A stretch of DNA of 64,000 nucleotides from an uncultured Clostridia bacterium (GCA_934462715.1 CAKSIJ010000003.1:1-64000), one strand, 5' to 3'. Positions 51,446-61,025 are shown, counted from the stretch's first letter. Numbers and translations: made by a program. Notes: generated by a model not told the origin, from the letters alone.

Positions 51446-51451
51446 ATATTA

Positions 51452-51600
51452 GTCAACAAGCAGAACCATTTCGTTCTCACCGTACGGCTTGAGCTGTCCG
51501 GTAAATAACTTTATTTTCCCGAAAAGAAAGTATTGTTTGAACGGATGATTTTGTATCCGTTTTTTTGTTGCAAAATTTAATAAGCTCGGAGGGGATTTAT
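51452..51600 (+). promoter_or_regulatory. infC leader with attenuator (L20-type leader candidate)
   Basis: About 150 bases of leader end in ACGGAT-GATTTTGT-ATCCGT followed by seven Ts (51540-51567), a clear terminator before the infC ribosome site. Upstream CCGTACGGCTTGAGCTGTCCGG could form competing structure. Bacillus infC operons are regulated by L20 binding to such a leader. Confidence 0.65.
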
Positions 51601-52113
51601 ATAGCTAACAAAGAATTGCAGATCAACGAAGAAATTCGTGACGCACAGGTCAGAGTTATAAGTGACAGCGGCGAACAGCTGGGTATTATGTCAGGCAAAG
51701 AAGCATATTTTAAGGCTGTTGATAAGGGCATGGATCTTGTTAAGATTTCGCCCAATGCAGAACCGCCCGTATGCAAAATTATGGATTACGGCAAATATAA
51801 GTTTGAGCTTGCAAAGCGAGAAAAAGAAAACCGTAAGAACCAGAAAATCGTTAACACCAAGGAAGTTCAGCTTTCTCCGTCTATCGATACAAACGATTTT
51901 AATACAAAATGCAATCATGCGATAAGATTTTTGAAAAGCGGCGATAAGGTTAAGGTTGCGGTAAGGTTCAGAGGAAGAGAAATCAGTCATTCAGAGATAG
52001 GCGAGGCTTTGTTGCTAAGATTTGCCGAGAATGTTAAAGAATTTGGCAATATGGATAAAGCACCAAAGCTTGAGGGCAGAAACATGGTTATGTTTCTTTC
52101 GCCGTCAGCTTAA
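51601..52113 (+). CDS. infC: Translation initiation factor IF-3 with a non-AUG start
   Basis: The 170-residue protein reads ANKELQINEEIRDAQVRVI and LVKISPNAEPPVCKIMDYGK, then the C-terminal domain (RFRGREISHSEIGEALL). No ATG, GTG or TTG lies at the family start. The codon six bases after GGAGGGG (51588-51594) is ATA at 51601; an ATT sits at 51595. IF3 discriminates against non-standard starts, so genes using AUU, AUC or AUA limit their own expression. The operon infC-rpmI-rplT is standard. Confidence 0.92.
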   Translation: MANKELQINEEIRDAQVRVISDSGEQLGIMSGKEAYFKAVDKGMDLVKISPNAEPPVCKIMDYGKYKFELAKREKENRKNQKIVNTKEVQLSPSIDTNDFNTKCNHAIRFLKSGDKVKVAVRFRGREISHSEIGEALLLRFAENVKEFGNMDKAPKLEGRNMVMFLSPSA

Positions 52114-52143
52114 TAAATCAGAGATTGGAAGGAGTGTTATAAA

Positions 52144-52341
52144 ATGCCTAAAATAAAAACACACAGAGGAGCAGCTAAAAGATTTAATCTTACCAAAAAC
52201 GGTAAAGTTAAGATGAATAAGTCTTTCAGAAGACACATACTTAACAAAAAGACAACAAAGAGAAAGAGACATTTGAGAAAGCAGGCTTATTGTTCGGCAG
52301 CAAACGCAGCTGTAATCAAAAAGCTGATTCCTTACAAATAA
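52144..52341 (+). CDS. rpmI: 50S ribosomal protein L35
   Basis: The 65-residue basic protein begins PKIKTHRGAAKRFNLTKNGK and has the HILNKKTTKRKRHLRK segment of L35. AAGGAG precedes the ATG. Position between infC and rplT is conserved. Confidence 0.96.
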   Translation: MPKIKTHRGAAKRFNLTKNGKVKMNKSFRRHILNKKTTKRKRHLRKQAYCSAANAAVIKKLIPYK

Positions 52342-52363
52342 TTTGAAAGAGAGGTAACGACCA

Positions 52364-52717
52364 ATGGCAAGAGTTAAAGGCGCTTTAAATACAAGAAAAA
52401 AGCATAATAAGGTTTTGAAGCTTGCAAAGGGCTTCAGAGGCGGTGAAAGCAGAATTTACAGAACTGCCAATCAGGCGGTTATGCGTTCAATGCAGAATGC
52501 ATATATCGGAAGAAAACGCAGAAAACGTGATTTCAGAAGACTTTGGATAGCAAGAATCAGTGCTGCCGCTAAAATGAACGGCATGAACTATTCAACATTC
52601 ATGAACGGTCTTAAGAAAGCAGGTATTGAAATCAACAGAAAGATGCTTTCTGAAATTGCAATAGCAGACGCAGCTGCATTCACAAAGCTTGTTGAAACAG
52701 CTAAGGCTGCAAGATAA
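52364..52717 (+). CDS. rplT: 50S ribosomal protein L20
   Basis: The 117-residue protein matches L20: ARVKGALNTRKKHNKVLKLAKGF, RKRDFRRLWIARISAAA and YSTFMNGLKKAGIEINRKML. It is an assembly protein of the large subunit and in Bacillus represses its own operon. It follows rpmI by 22 bases and ends before a strong terminator. Confidence 0.96.
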   Translation: MARVKGALNTRKKHNKVLKLAKGFRGGESRIYRTANQAVMRSMQNAYIGRKRRKRDFRRLWIARISAAAKMNGMNYSTFMNGLKKAGIEINRKMLSEIAIADAAAFTKLVETAKAAR

Positions 52718-52731
52718 ATATAATGATTAAT

Positions 52732-52760
52732 CACACCTCTTTCGCGGGGTGTGTTTTTTT
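52732..52760 (+). terminator. Rho-independent terminator after rplT
   Basis: CACACC and GGTGTG around TCTTTCGCGG, followed by seven Ts. Confidence 0.88.
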
Positions 52761-52802
52761 CATTGTCAGCTTAATTTTACCTGAAAAAGAGGTCGGTACA
52801 TT

Positions 52803-53660
52803 ATGAATACAAAAACTAAGGGCGTTTTATATATAATTATGGCAGCGTTCGGATTTTCTATGATGAGCGTGTTTATACGGCTGGCAGGCGATTTGCCGCC
52901 GTTTCAAAAGGCATTTTTCCGGAATTTTGCGGCGCTGATTTTTGTCACGGTTATCATGCTTAAAAGCCATACAAGCTTTATCCCGAAAAAGGGCAGTATA
53001 CCGATGCTGCTCGGAAGAGCGGTTTTCGGAACAATCGGATTGGTAAGCAATTTTTATGCAATAGATCATCTGCTGCTTGCAGACGCAAATATGCTCAACA
53101 AATTATCTCCGTTTTTTGCGATTATATTTTCGATTTTTCTGCTTAAAGAAAAACCGACTTTTGTTCAGATTTTGGGGATAGTGACGGCGTTTATCGGCAG
53201 TGTGTTTATTATTAAGCCGTCTGCCGGCGGATATGCCTCTTTCCCGGCGATGATAGGAGTTCTCGGTGGTTTGGGTGCCGGAATTGCATATACGTTTGTG
53301 CGCCGTTTGGGTCAGCACGGAGAAAACAGCTTTGTTATTATTTTCTTCTTTTCGGCATTTTCATGTATTGTTTGTCTGCCGTTTTTGATTTTTCAATCTG
53401 CCGCCATGACGCTTAAAAGCTTTGTTCTTTTGCTGTGTGCCGGTATGAGCGCTTGTATAGGTCAGTTCGGTATTACGAGAGCATATATATGCGCTCCGGC
53501 TAAGGAAATATCCGTATATGACTACACTCAGGTGATTTTCGCCGCAATTTTCGGGTTCTTCATATTCGGTCAGATTCCGGATTTATACAGTGTTTTGGGA
53601 TATTTTCTTATTTGCGGAGCGGGAGTTGCCATGTTTTTCTACAATAAGAGTCTGTCATAA
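52803..53660 (+). CDS. EamA/DMT family transporter
   Basis: The 285-residue protein has about ten hydrophobic segments in two EamA repeats (1-135 and 145-280). FGFSMMSVFIRLAG near the start and ALNKLSPFFAIIFS-type sequence (NMLNKLSPFFAIIFSIFLL) before the mid-point are typical of drug/metabolite transporters, as is ISVYDYTQVIFAAIFGFFIFG in repeat two. Substrates may be metabolites or amino acids. GAGG precedes the ATG. Confidence 0.88.
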   Translation: MNTKTKGVLYIIMAAFGFSMMSVFIRLAGDLPPFQKAFFRNFAALIFVTVIMLKSHTSFIPKKGSIPMLLGRAVFGTIGLVSNFYAIDHLLLADANMLNKLSPFFAIIFSIFLLKEKPTFVQILGIVTAFIGSVFIIKPSAGGYASFPAMIGVLGGLGAGIAYTFVRRLGQHGENSFVIIFFFSAFSCIVCLPFLIFQSAAMTLKSFVLLLCAGMSACIGQFGITRAYICAPAKEISVYDYTQVIFAAIFGFFIFGQIPDLYSVLGYFLICGAGVAMFFYNKSLS

Positions 53661-53670
53661 TCATTCATGC

Positions 53671-53703
53671 GTGCCGCACACAAACAGCGATAGTGTGCGG
53701 CAC
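53671..53703. terminator. Perfect 11-base hairpin between convergent genes
   Basis: GTGCCGCACAC and GTGTGCGGCAC enclose AAACAGCGATA. T-runs are weak, but its place between the transporter and the convergent recombinase suggests a terminator. Confidence 0.6.
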
Positions 53704-53714
53704 TTAAAATACAG

Positions 53715-55049
53715 TTATATTTTCCAATCTATGATTGTCTTTTTATCTTCAAATACTCTGATTATTTTAATAAGCTTTTCCGATATTTCTTTTTTTTCAT
53801 CAATCGAGGTTGATTTCCAGTTGCTGTTATGAATACCGAAATAGGCAGTATCAAAATTGGGTTTAATTCTCTTTTGATTTTTTTTCTTTTTACCGTTTTC
53901 AAAGAGCTTTAAATGATTTTCAATTTGACTTGTTACTTCATATTCCAGATCTTCAACACTGATTTTGTCGGTTCCGGGGCATTTAAAGGTCTGGAATTTT
54001 TGAGAACAGATAAAATACAGCGTTCCGCCCGAGGATTTCTTGACATTCATTGCATATCCGCATTTGCCGCATTTGACCTTGCCGATAAGCCATGAATTTT
54101 TACTTATGCACGGATATGCAAATTGTTTGTTGTTAAGGCATTTGGTTCTCGCCTTTATCCACAAATCCGGTGAAACGATACCTTCGTGCGGTGCAAGCAC
54201 TATATGCCTGCTGTCGAGAGAATTGTTTTTGCACTCTGAGTTTTTATCGGAATACATATATAAACCGTTTACCCCGGTAAACTCATCGGGACTGTTGTGT
54301 ATTTTGGAATTTTGAGATTTAAAAAAATTATATACATTCAAATCGGCTCTTACATAAATCGGATTTTTAATAAGCTCCGCTATTCTGCTTCTGTTCCAAT
54401 ACTTGTTTTTACTGCGGTTGTTGATAATGTCATGACTGTTAAGATACCTTGTTACATCTCCATACGAAAAGTCCGGCTCGCAGTAAAGCGTATATATAAG
54501 CTTGATTATGTCCGCTTCTTCGGGATTGGCTGCGTATTTTGCGGTTTTCTTGCCGTCTATTATGTACGGCTCAAGCTTGTAGCCGTACGGAACACGTCCG
54601 CCCATGTAAAAGCCTTTAAGACTTCTCGATATATATGCGTCGGTAACTCTCTGCTGTATGGTTTCGCGTTCAAGCTGTGCGAAAACTATACAGATGTTCA
54701 GCATTGCCCAGCCCATCGGTGTTGAGGTGTCGAATTTTTCGGTGCATGATACAAATTCAACATTCTGCTTGCCAAATTCATCTATCATTGCCGCAAAATC
54801 AAGGATTGATCTGCTTATTCTGTCAAGCTTATAACATATTACTCTGTTGATTTCCCCTAATCTTACAGCTTCAAGCATTTTTTGAAATTGGGGTCTTTCG
54901 GTGTTTTTGCCGCTGTAGCCTTTGTCATAGTATACCTTGTATTCCTTTGCTTTAAGCTCCCGTCTGCATTGCTCTATCTGGCTTTCGATTGATATGCTGT
55001 CCGTTTTGTCTACAGACTGTCTTGCGTATATTGCGTCTACTCTTTTCAT
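53715..55049 (-). CDS. Large serine recombinase (resolvase/invertase family)
   Basis: The 444-residue protein has the catalytic domain (AIYARQSVDKTDSISIESQI with Ser in YARQS, CYKLDRISRS, and LERETIQQR), a recombinase domain (PYGYKLEP, SRIAELIKNPIY), and a zinc-ribbon near CGKCGYAMN ... FKCPGTDK. It cuts and rejoins DNA through a Ser-DNA bond, like phage or element integrases. No other phage, transfer or cargo gene is adjacent, and neighbours are chromosomal. AAAGGAG precedes the ATG. Confidence 0.92.
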   Translation of the reverse strand: MKRVDAIYARQSVDKTDSISIESQIEQCRRELKAKEYKVYYDKGYSGKNTERPQFQKMLEAVRLGEINRVICYKLDRISRSILDFAAMIDEFGKQNVEFVSCTEKFDTSTPMGWAMLNICIVFAQLERETIQQRVTDAYISRSLKGFYMGGRVPYGYKLEPYIIDGKKTAKYAANPEEADIIKLIYTLYCEPDFSYGDVTRYLNSHDIINNRSKNKYWNRSRIAELIKNPIYVRADLNVYNFFKSQNSKIHNSPDEFTGVNGLYMYSDKNSECKNNSLDSRHIVLAPHEGIVSPDLWIKARTKCLNNKQFAYPCISKNSWLIGKVKCGKCGYAMNVKKSSGGTLYFICSQKFQTFKCPGTDKISVEDLEYEVTSQIENHLKLFENGKKKKNQKRIKPNFDTAYFGIHNSNWKSTSIDEKKEISEKLIKIIRVFEDKKTIIDWKI

Positions 55050-55185
55050 GTCGTATCTCCTTTTTGATGATAATTTTGGGCGGCTGATAAAACTATTGTT
55101 TTACAAATACCCATACTGTTAATTTTACAACTTTTTAAAGACAGACACAATATTAATAAGCTTATTATATATATTTTTCAAACAA

Positions 55186-55226
55186 AAAAAGCGATATGTG
55201 CATTAAAATGCAGTTACCGCTTTTGA
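55186..55226 (-). terminator. Terminator of the miaB-mutS-mutL operon
   Basis: Read on the minus strand, AAAAGCGGTAACTGCATT pairs imperfectly with AATGCACATATCGCTTTT and a run of seven Ts follows. It lies five bases beyond the last gene. Confidence 0.75.
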
Positions 55227-55230
55227 AGCT

Positions 55231-55821
55231 TTAATATTCTTCTGTTAATGATACAAGCTGTTCGTAGCTCATGAGCCGGTTAAGTACTCCGACGAGCATA
55301 TTTGCGGAGATTTTTGACGGAACTCCTATCTGCTCACAAAGCCTGTGCCTTTTTTCAAAGCTGTTTAAACCTCCCGACAAGCCCAAAAAATACAGATCGG
55401 TTTTGGTTATCAGCCTTGAATTTTCAAGCACCTCGGTTTTGCCGTCAATTTCACAGCCTGCGTTCCTCAGCGACTTCATGATGATTTCCTCGGATACTCC
55501 CTCAACTCCAAGCAAGCCCTCCTTTGACGCTTGATTTTTGCGCTTTTCCTTGCCTTGAATATCGGGAATGTATGCATTTTTTACCGTTCCGTCTGTGATG
55601 TATTGCCTGATATAATTTCTTATTTTAAATCCTGCGCTGTCGGAATCGGTCAGAATCACTATTCCTCCGTTTTTTGCAAGGGTTTTCAGAGTTTCGAGCT
55701 TTCCCTTATCATTGAATATCGAAAAACCGTTTGTTTTGATTATTACCGTATCAACAAAGCCGGACAGTCTGATTTCGTCATAAGTCCCCTCGACAACTAT
55801 TGCTTCTTTTATTTTATACAC
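55231..55821 (-). CDS. TOPRIM domain protein (RNase M5-like, DUF4093)
   Basis: The 196-residue protein has an N-terminal TOPRIM fold with the catalytic Glu in AIVVEGTYDEI (about 10) and DxD in VILTDSDSAG (about 57), as in RNase M5, and a C-terminal DUF4093 region (LYFLGLSGGLNSFEKR). RNase M5 matures 5S rRNA; this member lacks proof of that role. It ends the minus-strand operon, 22 bases after mutL. Confidence 0.85.
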   Translation of the reverse strand: MYKIKEAIVVEGTYDEIRLSGFVDTVIIKTNGFSIFNDKGKLETLKTLAKNGGIVILTDSDSAGFKIRNYIRQYITDGTVKNAYIPDIQGKEKRKNQASKEGLLGVEGVSEEIIMKSLRNAGCEIDGKTEVLENSRLITKTDLYFLGLSGGLNSFEKRHRLCEQIGVPSKISANMLVGVLNRLMSYEQLVSLTEEY

Positions 55822-55843
55822 TGTTTTTCTCCGTTATTTTTTA

Positions 55844-57925
55844 TCACACAATTCGGCGGAAATTCTTCTCTATATCCTTTTTGGTCATGGACATCATTAT
55901 CGGTCTGCCGTGCGGACAGGTGTTGATGTTGTCTAACCGCAAAACCTTTTTTACAAGCTCTGTCTGTTCCTTTTCGTCAAGACGGTGATTTGCTTTTATT
56001 GCAGCCTTGCAGGCGATTGTATAAAGCAATCTTTCTTTTTTTTCGGTGATTATTTCACGCTTATTATCCGCAAGCTGCTGGACTATTTCCACAAAGGTTT
56101 CGGGAATGTCATCGCTTACCATGGCATTCGGAACAGATCTTATTATTACGTTGCCGCCGCCGTAGTCCTCCGCTTCAAAGCCGAGAGAAGAAATAAAGTC
56201 AGCGTTTTGCTCAAAGATCGGAAATTCTGTTGATGAAAGCTTTACAACAACAGGGATTGCAAGCCCCTGAGAGTATATACTCCTGTTTTCCGCTTCTTTC
56301 CGCAGTTCTTCGTAATTCAGACGTTCGTGGGCAGCGTGCTGATCTATAATTCTCATTTCGTTGTCAAGCTCTATGATTATATATGTATCGAACAGCTGAC
56401 CGACCAATCTGAAGTTGATTTCTTTAACCGATTCGCTTTCACGGATAACAGGGGGTTCTTCGGCTGTTTTTTGAATAGCGGAAGCGGTATTGTTTTCGGG
56501 TTCGGCTTGCCCTGCATTTTCGGCAGTATGCGCGCCGGCGGATGCGGTGCCGTTTTCCGTTAAAATCGAATCTGCCATTGTTTTGATTGCTTTCATGCGG
56601 TTAGCGAACAAGTCGGGGGAGGCGATGGAAACGGTTTGGTCTTTATCAAAACCAAGCGCTTTTTTCAGCTCCTGCTTTGCCGCTTCAAGCTCGGCTTGTT
56701 CCTCCGATTGACCGATTGTATTCGATTCCGTGATTTTAACATCGTTTTTATTTTGCTCCGCTTCGGGTTTTGTAACCGGGGTTAAAGGCTGTTTTGCCGT
56801 TTCCGTTAATTCCGGTGCAAGCTGTTTTGCTGTTTCTTTTAATTCTAATTCAAGCTGTTTACCTTTTATTATTTCCTCATGCGGCAGAGCGGATTCTTTT
56901 TTTGCCTTTTCAAAGGTTTTGATTTTCGGTATATCGGATATTCTGTACAGCGCTTCTTTAACTGCGTGATAAACTGCCTGATAAATGACGCTTTCGTTTG
57001 AAAATTTAACTTCAAGCTTTGTCGGGTGTACATTTATATCGACAAATGCCGGGTTGATTTCAAGATTCAGCACGGCAACTGGGAATTTTCCTATCATTAC
57101 CTGGTTTTTATATGCTTCTTCAACGGCACGCATTATCAGCGGACTTTTTATGTAACGTCCGTTTATAAAGAAGCTCTGATAGCTTCTGTTCGGTCTTGCG
57201 GTGCTTCCTTTGCCGCACATCCCGTCAACTCTTACATTTTCCGTTTCAAAATTAACAGGAATCATAGCCGAAGCATAATCTTTTCCGTAAACCGAGTAAA
57301 TACAGTTTATTATTTTGCCGTCGCCGTAAGAATTTAATACGGGTTTTCCGCTGTTGATCAGCTTAAAGGATATTTCGGGATGCGACAGAATGAATCTTGT
57401 CATAATGTCGGATATGTATCCTGCCTCGGTTGCGTCCTTTTTTAAAAACTTCATTCTTGCCGGAACATTGTAAAACAGCTCCTTTACGATAAAGGTTGTT
57501 CCGTCCGGAACGCCGGCGTCGTCCTCTGATATAATTTCTCCGCCCTCGCAGACGGTGTGTATTCCCAATTCATCGGCACTGCGCTTGGTGTACAGGTCAA
57601 CCTTTGCTACAGCGCCTATGCTTGACAGAGCTTCACCTCTGAAGCCGAGAGTATATATGGCATTCAAATCGTCCTCATTCTTGATTTTGCTTGTCGCATG
57701 GCGTAAAAATGCTGTTGCGGCGTCGTCCTTTTCCATTCCGCAGCCGTTATCGCTGACCTTGATAAAGGTGTTGCCGCCGTTTTTTATTTCAACGGTGATT
57801 TTTGTTGCGCTTGCGTCAATGCTGTTTTCAACAAGCTCCTTTACTACCGAAGCCGGTCTTTCAACAACCTCGCCCGCCGCTATTTTATTTGAAACCTCTG
57901 TATCAAGGAGATTGATTATACCCAA
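55844..57925 (-). CDS. mutL: DNA mismatch repair protein MutL
   Basis: The 693-residue protein has the GHKL ATPase domain (NKIAAGEVVERPASVVKELVENSIDAS, DNGCGM, TLGFRGEALSSI) and a C-terminal endonuclease motif DQHAAHERLNYEEL with CPHGRP, so it should nick DNA as in bacteria without MutH. The linker (about 350-500) is acidic and holds repeated KETAKQL and TETAKQP units. I take the TTG at 57925 (MGIINLL) eight bases after AGGTGG; a GTG at 57937 overlaps the site. Confidence 0.95.
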   Translation of the reverse strand: MGIINLLDTEVSNKIAAGEVVERPASVVKELVENSIDASATKITVEIKNGGNTFIKVSDNGCGMEKDDAATAFLRHATSKIKNEDDLNAIYTLGFRGEALSSIGAVAKVDLYTKRSADELGIHTVCEGGEIISEDDAGVPDGTTFIVKELFYNVPARMKFLKKDATEAGYISDIMTRFILSHPEISFKLINSGKPVLNSYGDGKIINCIYSVYGKDYASAMIPVNFETENVRVDGMCGKGSTARPNRSYQSFFINGRYIKSPLIMRAVEEAYKNQVMIGKFPVAVLNLEINPAFVDINVHPTKLEVKFSNESVIYQAVYHAVKEALYRISDIPKIKTFEKAKKESALPHEEIIKGKQLELELKETAKQLAPELTETAKQPLTPVTKPEAEQNKNDVKITESNTIGQSEEQAELEAAKQELKKALGFDKDQTVSIASPDLFANRMKAIKTMADSILTENGTASAGAHTAENAGQAEPENNTASAIQKTAEEPPVIRESESVKEINFRLVGQLFDTYIIIELDNEMRIIDQHAAHERLNYEELRKEAENRSIYSQGLAIPVVVKLSSTEFPIFEQNADFISSLGFEAEDYGGGNVIIRSVPNAMVSDDIPETFVEIVQQLADNKREIITEKKERLLYTIACKAAIKANHRLDEKEQTELVKKVLRLDNINTCPHGRPIMMSMTKKDIEKNFRRIV

Positions 57926-57967
57926 TTTGAATCCCACCTTTTATTAAGTATACAAATATTTTTACTG

Positions 57968-60574
57968 TTATGATATGCTTTGACTCTTTTTGGAAAGCTT
58001 GTAAAGCAAATTCATTGCTTCAATCGGAGTAAGTGTTGTTACATCAAGGCTTTTTAATTCCTGTGCTATTTCAAGTGCTGCACTGTCCTCAAAACCTATC
58101 TGGGCGGACGGGATTTCCTCCTTTACCGCTCCTTTGCGAACCGCCGCAACTCCGACAACATCTCCGTTTTCTATCTTTTTTAGAATTTCCTTTGCACGCT
58201 TTATTACTTCGTTCGGAACCCCGGCAAGCTTTGCAACCTCGATACCGAAGCTGTCATCGGCCTCTCCTCTGACGATTTTTCTTAAAAATGTTATATCATC
58301 GCCGTGCTTTTTTACCGCAATTCTGTAGTTTACCGCACCGTCAAGCTTATCTTCAAGCTCAGACAGCTCGTGATAGTGAGTTGCAAAAAGAGTTTTTGCG
58401 CCTATTTTCTTCGTATTGTTGATATGCTCCGCAACAGCCCATGCGATAGATAAGCCGTCATAGGTGCTTGTTCCTCTGCCGATTTCATCGAGAATTACCA
58501 GTGACTTTTGAGTTGCATTTTTCAAAATGTTTGCAACCTCAACCATTTCAAGCATAAACGTACTCTGACCCGCAGAAATATCGTCGGAGGCTCCAACTCT
58601 TGTAAATATTTTATCGACAATGCCGAGCCTTGCGTATGACGCCGGTACAAAGCAGCCGACCTGCGCCATCAGCGCAATCAGCGCAACCTGACGCATATAT
58701 GTCGATTTACCTGCCATATTCGGACCGGTAATTATCAGAAGTCTTGCCGCCGAGCAGTTCATTTCGGTATCGTTCGGAACAAACATACTGTCCTTCAGCA
58801 TACTTTCAACAACCGGGTGTCTGCCGTCCTTGATGATTAGTTCGTCGCCTGCCGTAACCTCCGGCATGGTATAGCCGTTTTTATATGCCGCCTGAGCAAA
58901 GGAATAGATTACGTCGGTAACGGCAATGATTTCCGCCATTTTCTTTATTCTCTCGCTTTGAGCCATTACCTTTGCTTTTATTTCTTCATAAAGCTTCATT
59001 TCAAGCTCCGCAAATTTTTCCGATGCGGTAAGAATTGTTTCTTCAAGCTCTTTAAGCTCCGGGGTTATGTATCTTTCGGCATTTGTAAGAGTTTGCTTTC
59101 TTATGTATCTGTTCGGAATTTCAACGGTGTTTGATTTGAGTATTTCAATATAATACCCGAAAACCTTATTGTAGCCGGTTTTTAAGCCCTTGATTCCCGT
59201 TTTTTCGCGCTCCTCCGCTTCGATTCTTGCCATCCAGCCTGTGCTGTTATCCTTTGCTTCACGGATTTTTTCAAGCTCCTCGCTGTAGCCTTTTTTAATT
59301 ATATCTCCGCTTTTTGTAACCGACGGAGCGGTGTCACTTATTGCGGAATCAAGGGTTTTTGTAAGCTCCTCCATTATATCGATTTTTTCATATAAGCCGG
59401 AAAGCACCGGAGATTTTGCCTGTGACAGCTGATATTCAAGCTCCGGAAGCTTCAGCAGTGATTCTTTGAGGGATATTAAATCCTTTGGAGTAAGAGTATT
59501 TGTTGAAACACGGCTCACGATTCTGGATATATCGTAAATGCCGCTTAAAATGTCGCCTATATCATCACGCATTATAGGGTTATCGACAAGCTCTTTTACC
59601 GAATACAGTCTTTTGTTGATCTTTATGGGGTTAACAAGCGGCTTTTCAAGCCATGAGATAAGCATTCTTGCGCCCATCGAGGTTTTTGTTTTGTCTATAA
59701 CTCCGAGAAGCGAGCCTCTTTTGCGTTTATCTCTCATTGTTTCCGTGATTTCGAGATTTCTTCTTGTTGCCATATCGATGTCCATATATTCGTCAACCGA
59801 ATAAATCTGAATCGTATTGATATAGCCGAGACCGTTCATCTGCGTTTCGTCAAGGTATTTTAACAGCGCATATACCGCACCGCATTCGGCAGAGCCGTTT
59901 TTGATTCCGAGCTCGTCAAGCTCTTTGTGAAATTGAGCCTTTATTCTTTCCTCTGTTAAAAAGCTGCAAAAATAACTGTCGTCCATGCTTTGCGGCTCAA
60001 CGTGCATTCTTTCGCCAATTGTTTTGGAATAAATATCATAAGCGGCAGAGTTCATCAGAATTTCCGACGGAGAGTATCTTGCCGTTTCGTTATATACCGC
60101 ATTGTTTCCCGAAACCGAGGTCAGATATATTTCGGCGGTGGAAACGTCGCAAAAAGCCAAAGCTGTTTCGCTGTTCTGCTTGTTGATTACCGCAAGATAG
60201 TTGTTTTTCCTCTCGTCAAGCATTGTTTCATCAAGCTTTGTTCCCGGGGTTATTACCCTTATAACGTCACGTTTAACAATTCCCTTTGCGGTTTTTGGAT
60301 CTTCAAGCTGTTCGCATATCGCAACCTTGTATCCTCTTTCAACAAGTCTGGATATATACACGTTTGCACTGTGAAAAGGAACGCCGCACATCGGCGCTCT
60401 TTCCTCCATGCCGCAGCTTTTTCCGGTAAGCGTTAATTCCAGCTCCCTTGAAACCGTTATTGCGTCATCAAAAAACATTTCATAAAAATCACCTAATCTG
60501 TAAAAAAGAATACAATCGTTGTATTTTTCCTTTGTTTGCAGATAATGGCTCATCATAGGTGAAAGCTCGTTCAT
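57968..60574 (-). CDS. mutS: DNA mismatch repair protein MutS
   Basis: The 868-residue protein starts SPMMSHYLQTKEKYNDCILF and has FYRLGDFYEMFFDDA (mismatch-binding Phe-x-Glu), Walker A ITGPNMAGKSTYMRQ (about 620) and ILDEIGRGTSTYDGLSIAWA, then FATHYHEL. The ATG at 60574 follows AAGGAC at a fair distance; the longer frame to 60607 has no homology. It is immediately upstream of mutL. Confidence 0.96.
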   Translation of the reverse strand: MNELSPMMSHYLQTKEKYNDCILFYRLGDFYEMFFDDAITVSRELELTLTGKSCGMEERAPMCGVPFHSANVYISRLVERGYKVAICEQLEDPKTAKGIVKRDVIRVITPGTKLDETMLDERKNNYLAVINKQNSETALAFCDVSTAEIYLTSVSGNNAVYNETARYSPSEILMNSAAYDIYSKTIGERMHVEPQSMDDSYFCSFLTEERIKAQFHKELDELGIKNGSAECGAVYALLKYLDETQMNGLGYINTIQIYSVDEYMDIDMATRRNLEITETMRDKRKRGSLLGVIDKTKTSMGARMLISWLEKPLVNPIKINKRLYSVKELVDNPIMRDDIGDILSGIYDISRIVSRVSTNTLTPKDLISLKESLLKLPELEYQLSQAKSPVLSGLYEKIDIMEELTKTLDSAISDTAPSVTKSGDIIKKGYSEELEKIREAKDNSTGWMARIEAEEREKTGIKGLKTGYNKVFGYYIEILKSNTVEIPNRYIRKQTLTNAERYITPELKELEETILTASEKFAELEMKLYEEIKAKVMAQSERIKKMAEIIAVTDVIYSFAQAAYKNGYTMPEVTAGDELIIKDGRHPVVESMLKDSMFVPNDTEMNCSAARLLIITGPNMAGKSTYMRQVALIALMAQVGCFVPASYARLGIVDKIFTRVGASDDISAGQSTFMLEMVEVANILKNATQKSLVILDEIGRGTSTYDGLSIAWAVAEHINNTKKIGAKTLFATHYHELSELEDKLDGAVNYRIAVKKHGDDITFLRKIVRGEADDSFGIEVAKLAGVPNEVIKRAKEILKKIENGDVVGVAAVRKGAVKEEIPSAQIGFEDSAALEIAQELKSLDVTTLTPIEAMNLLYKLSKKSQSIS

Positions 60575-60647
60575 GCTTTTTCGTCCTTTCAGGTTAAGCT
60601 CAGGCACAGCTGCCGAAGCTTAAATTTTGTGTTAAAAATAAAAATTA

Positions 60648-61025
60648 TCAGTGACAGCCGCCGCAGGTGCTGCAATTATGTGTACAGCCGGGTTCTTGTC
60701 CGGTTATATAATAGTTTATAATGCTGTTTACCTCCTGAACCATTTGGTCAAATGCCTTTTTTGCTTCTACATAATCGCGGATTGTTTCGCTTTTTTCAAC
60801 CATTTGAGAAAATGCTTCGGTATTCTTTTGAATTGCTTCTGCCTGCTGAATTTTACCCGACTGCATATCTCTTGCAAGATTCATTCTCTTCATGTTAAAT
60901 TCCTGCAAAAGCGTTTGTGCGTTTTCATCGTTCTTTTGTATTTCCTCGGCTTTATCCATTGCCGCCATTTCGGGCGATTCTTTTATTAATTTACCCAATT
61001 CGTGTGCCATTTCTGTTATAGTCAC
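60648..61025 (-). CDS. YlbF/YmcA family protein with C-terminal Cys cluster
   Basis: The 125-residue helical protein matches YlbF (Com_YlbF): AHELGKLIKESPEMAAMDKAEE, KKAFDQMVQEVNSIINYYITG, then a cysteine-rich tail CTHNCSTCGGC. In Bacillus, YlbF, YmcA and YaaT form a complex with iron-sulphur clusters that acts on RNase Y and sporulation; the tail here likely serves as ligand. AAGGAGGAAT precedes the ATG. It lies between miaB and mutS, so it belongs to that operon. Confidence 0.85.
   Translation of the reverse strand: MTITEMAHELGKLIKESPEMAAMDKAEEIQKNDENAQTLLQEFNMKRMNLARDMQSGKIQQAEAIQKNTEAFSQMVEKSETIRDYVEAKKAFDQMVQEVNSIINYYITGQEPGCTHNCSTCGGCH

Noticed and set aside
53660..55230. Precise attachment sites for the serine recombinase
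   Set aside because: I could not find a convincing direct repeat flanking the gene by eye.
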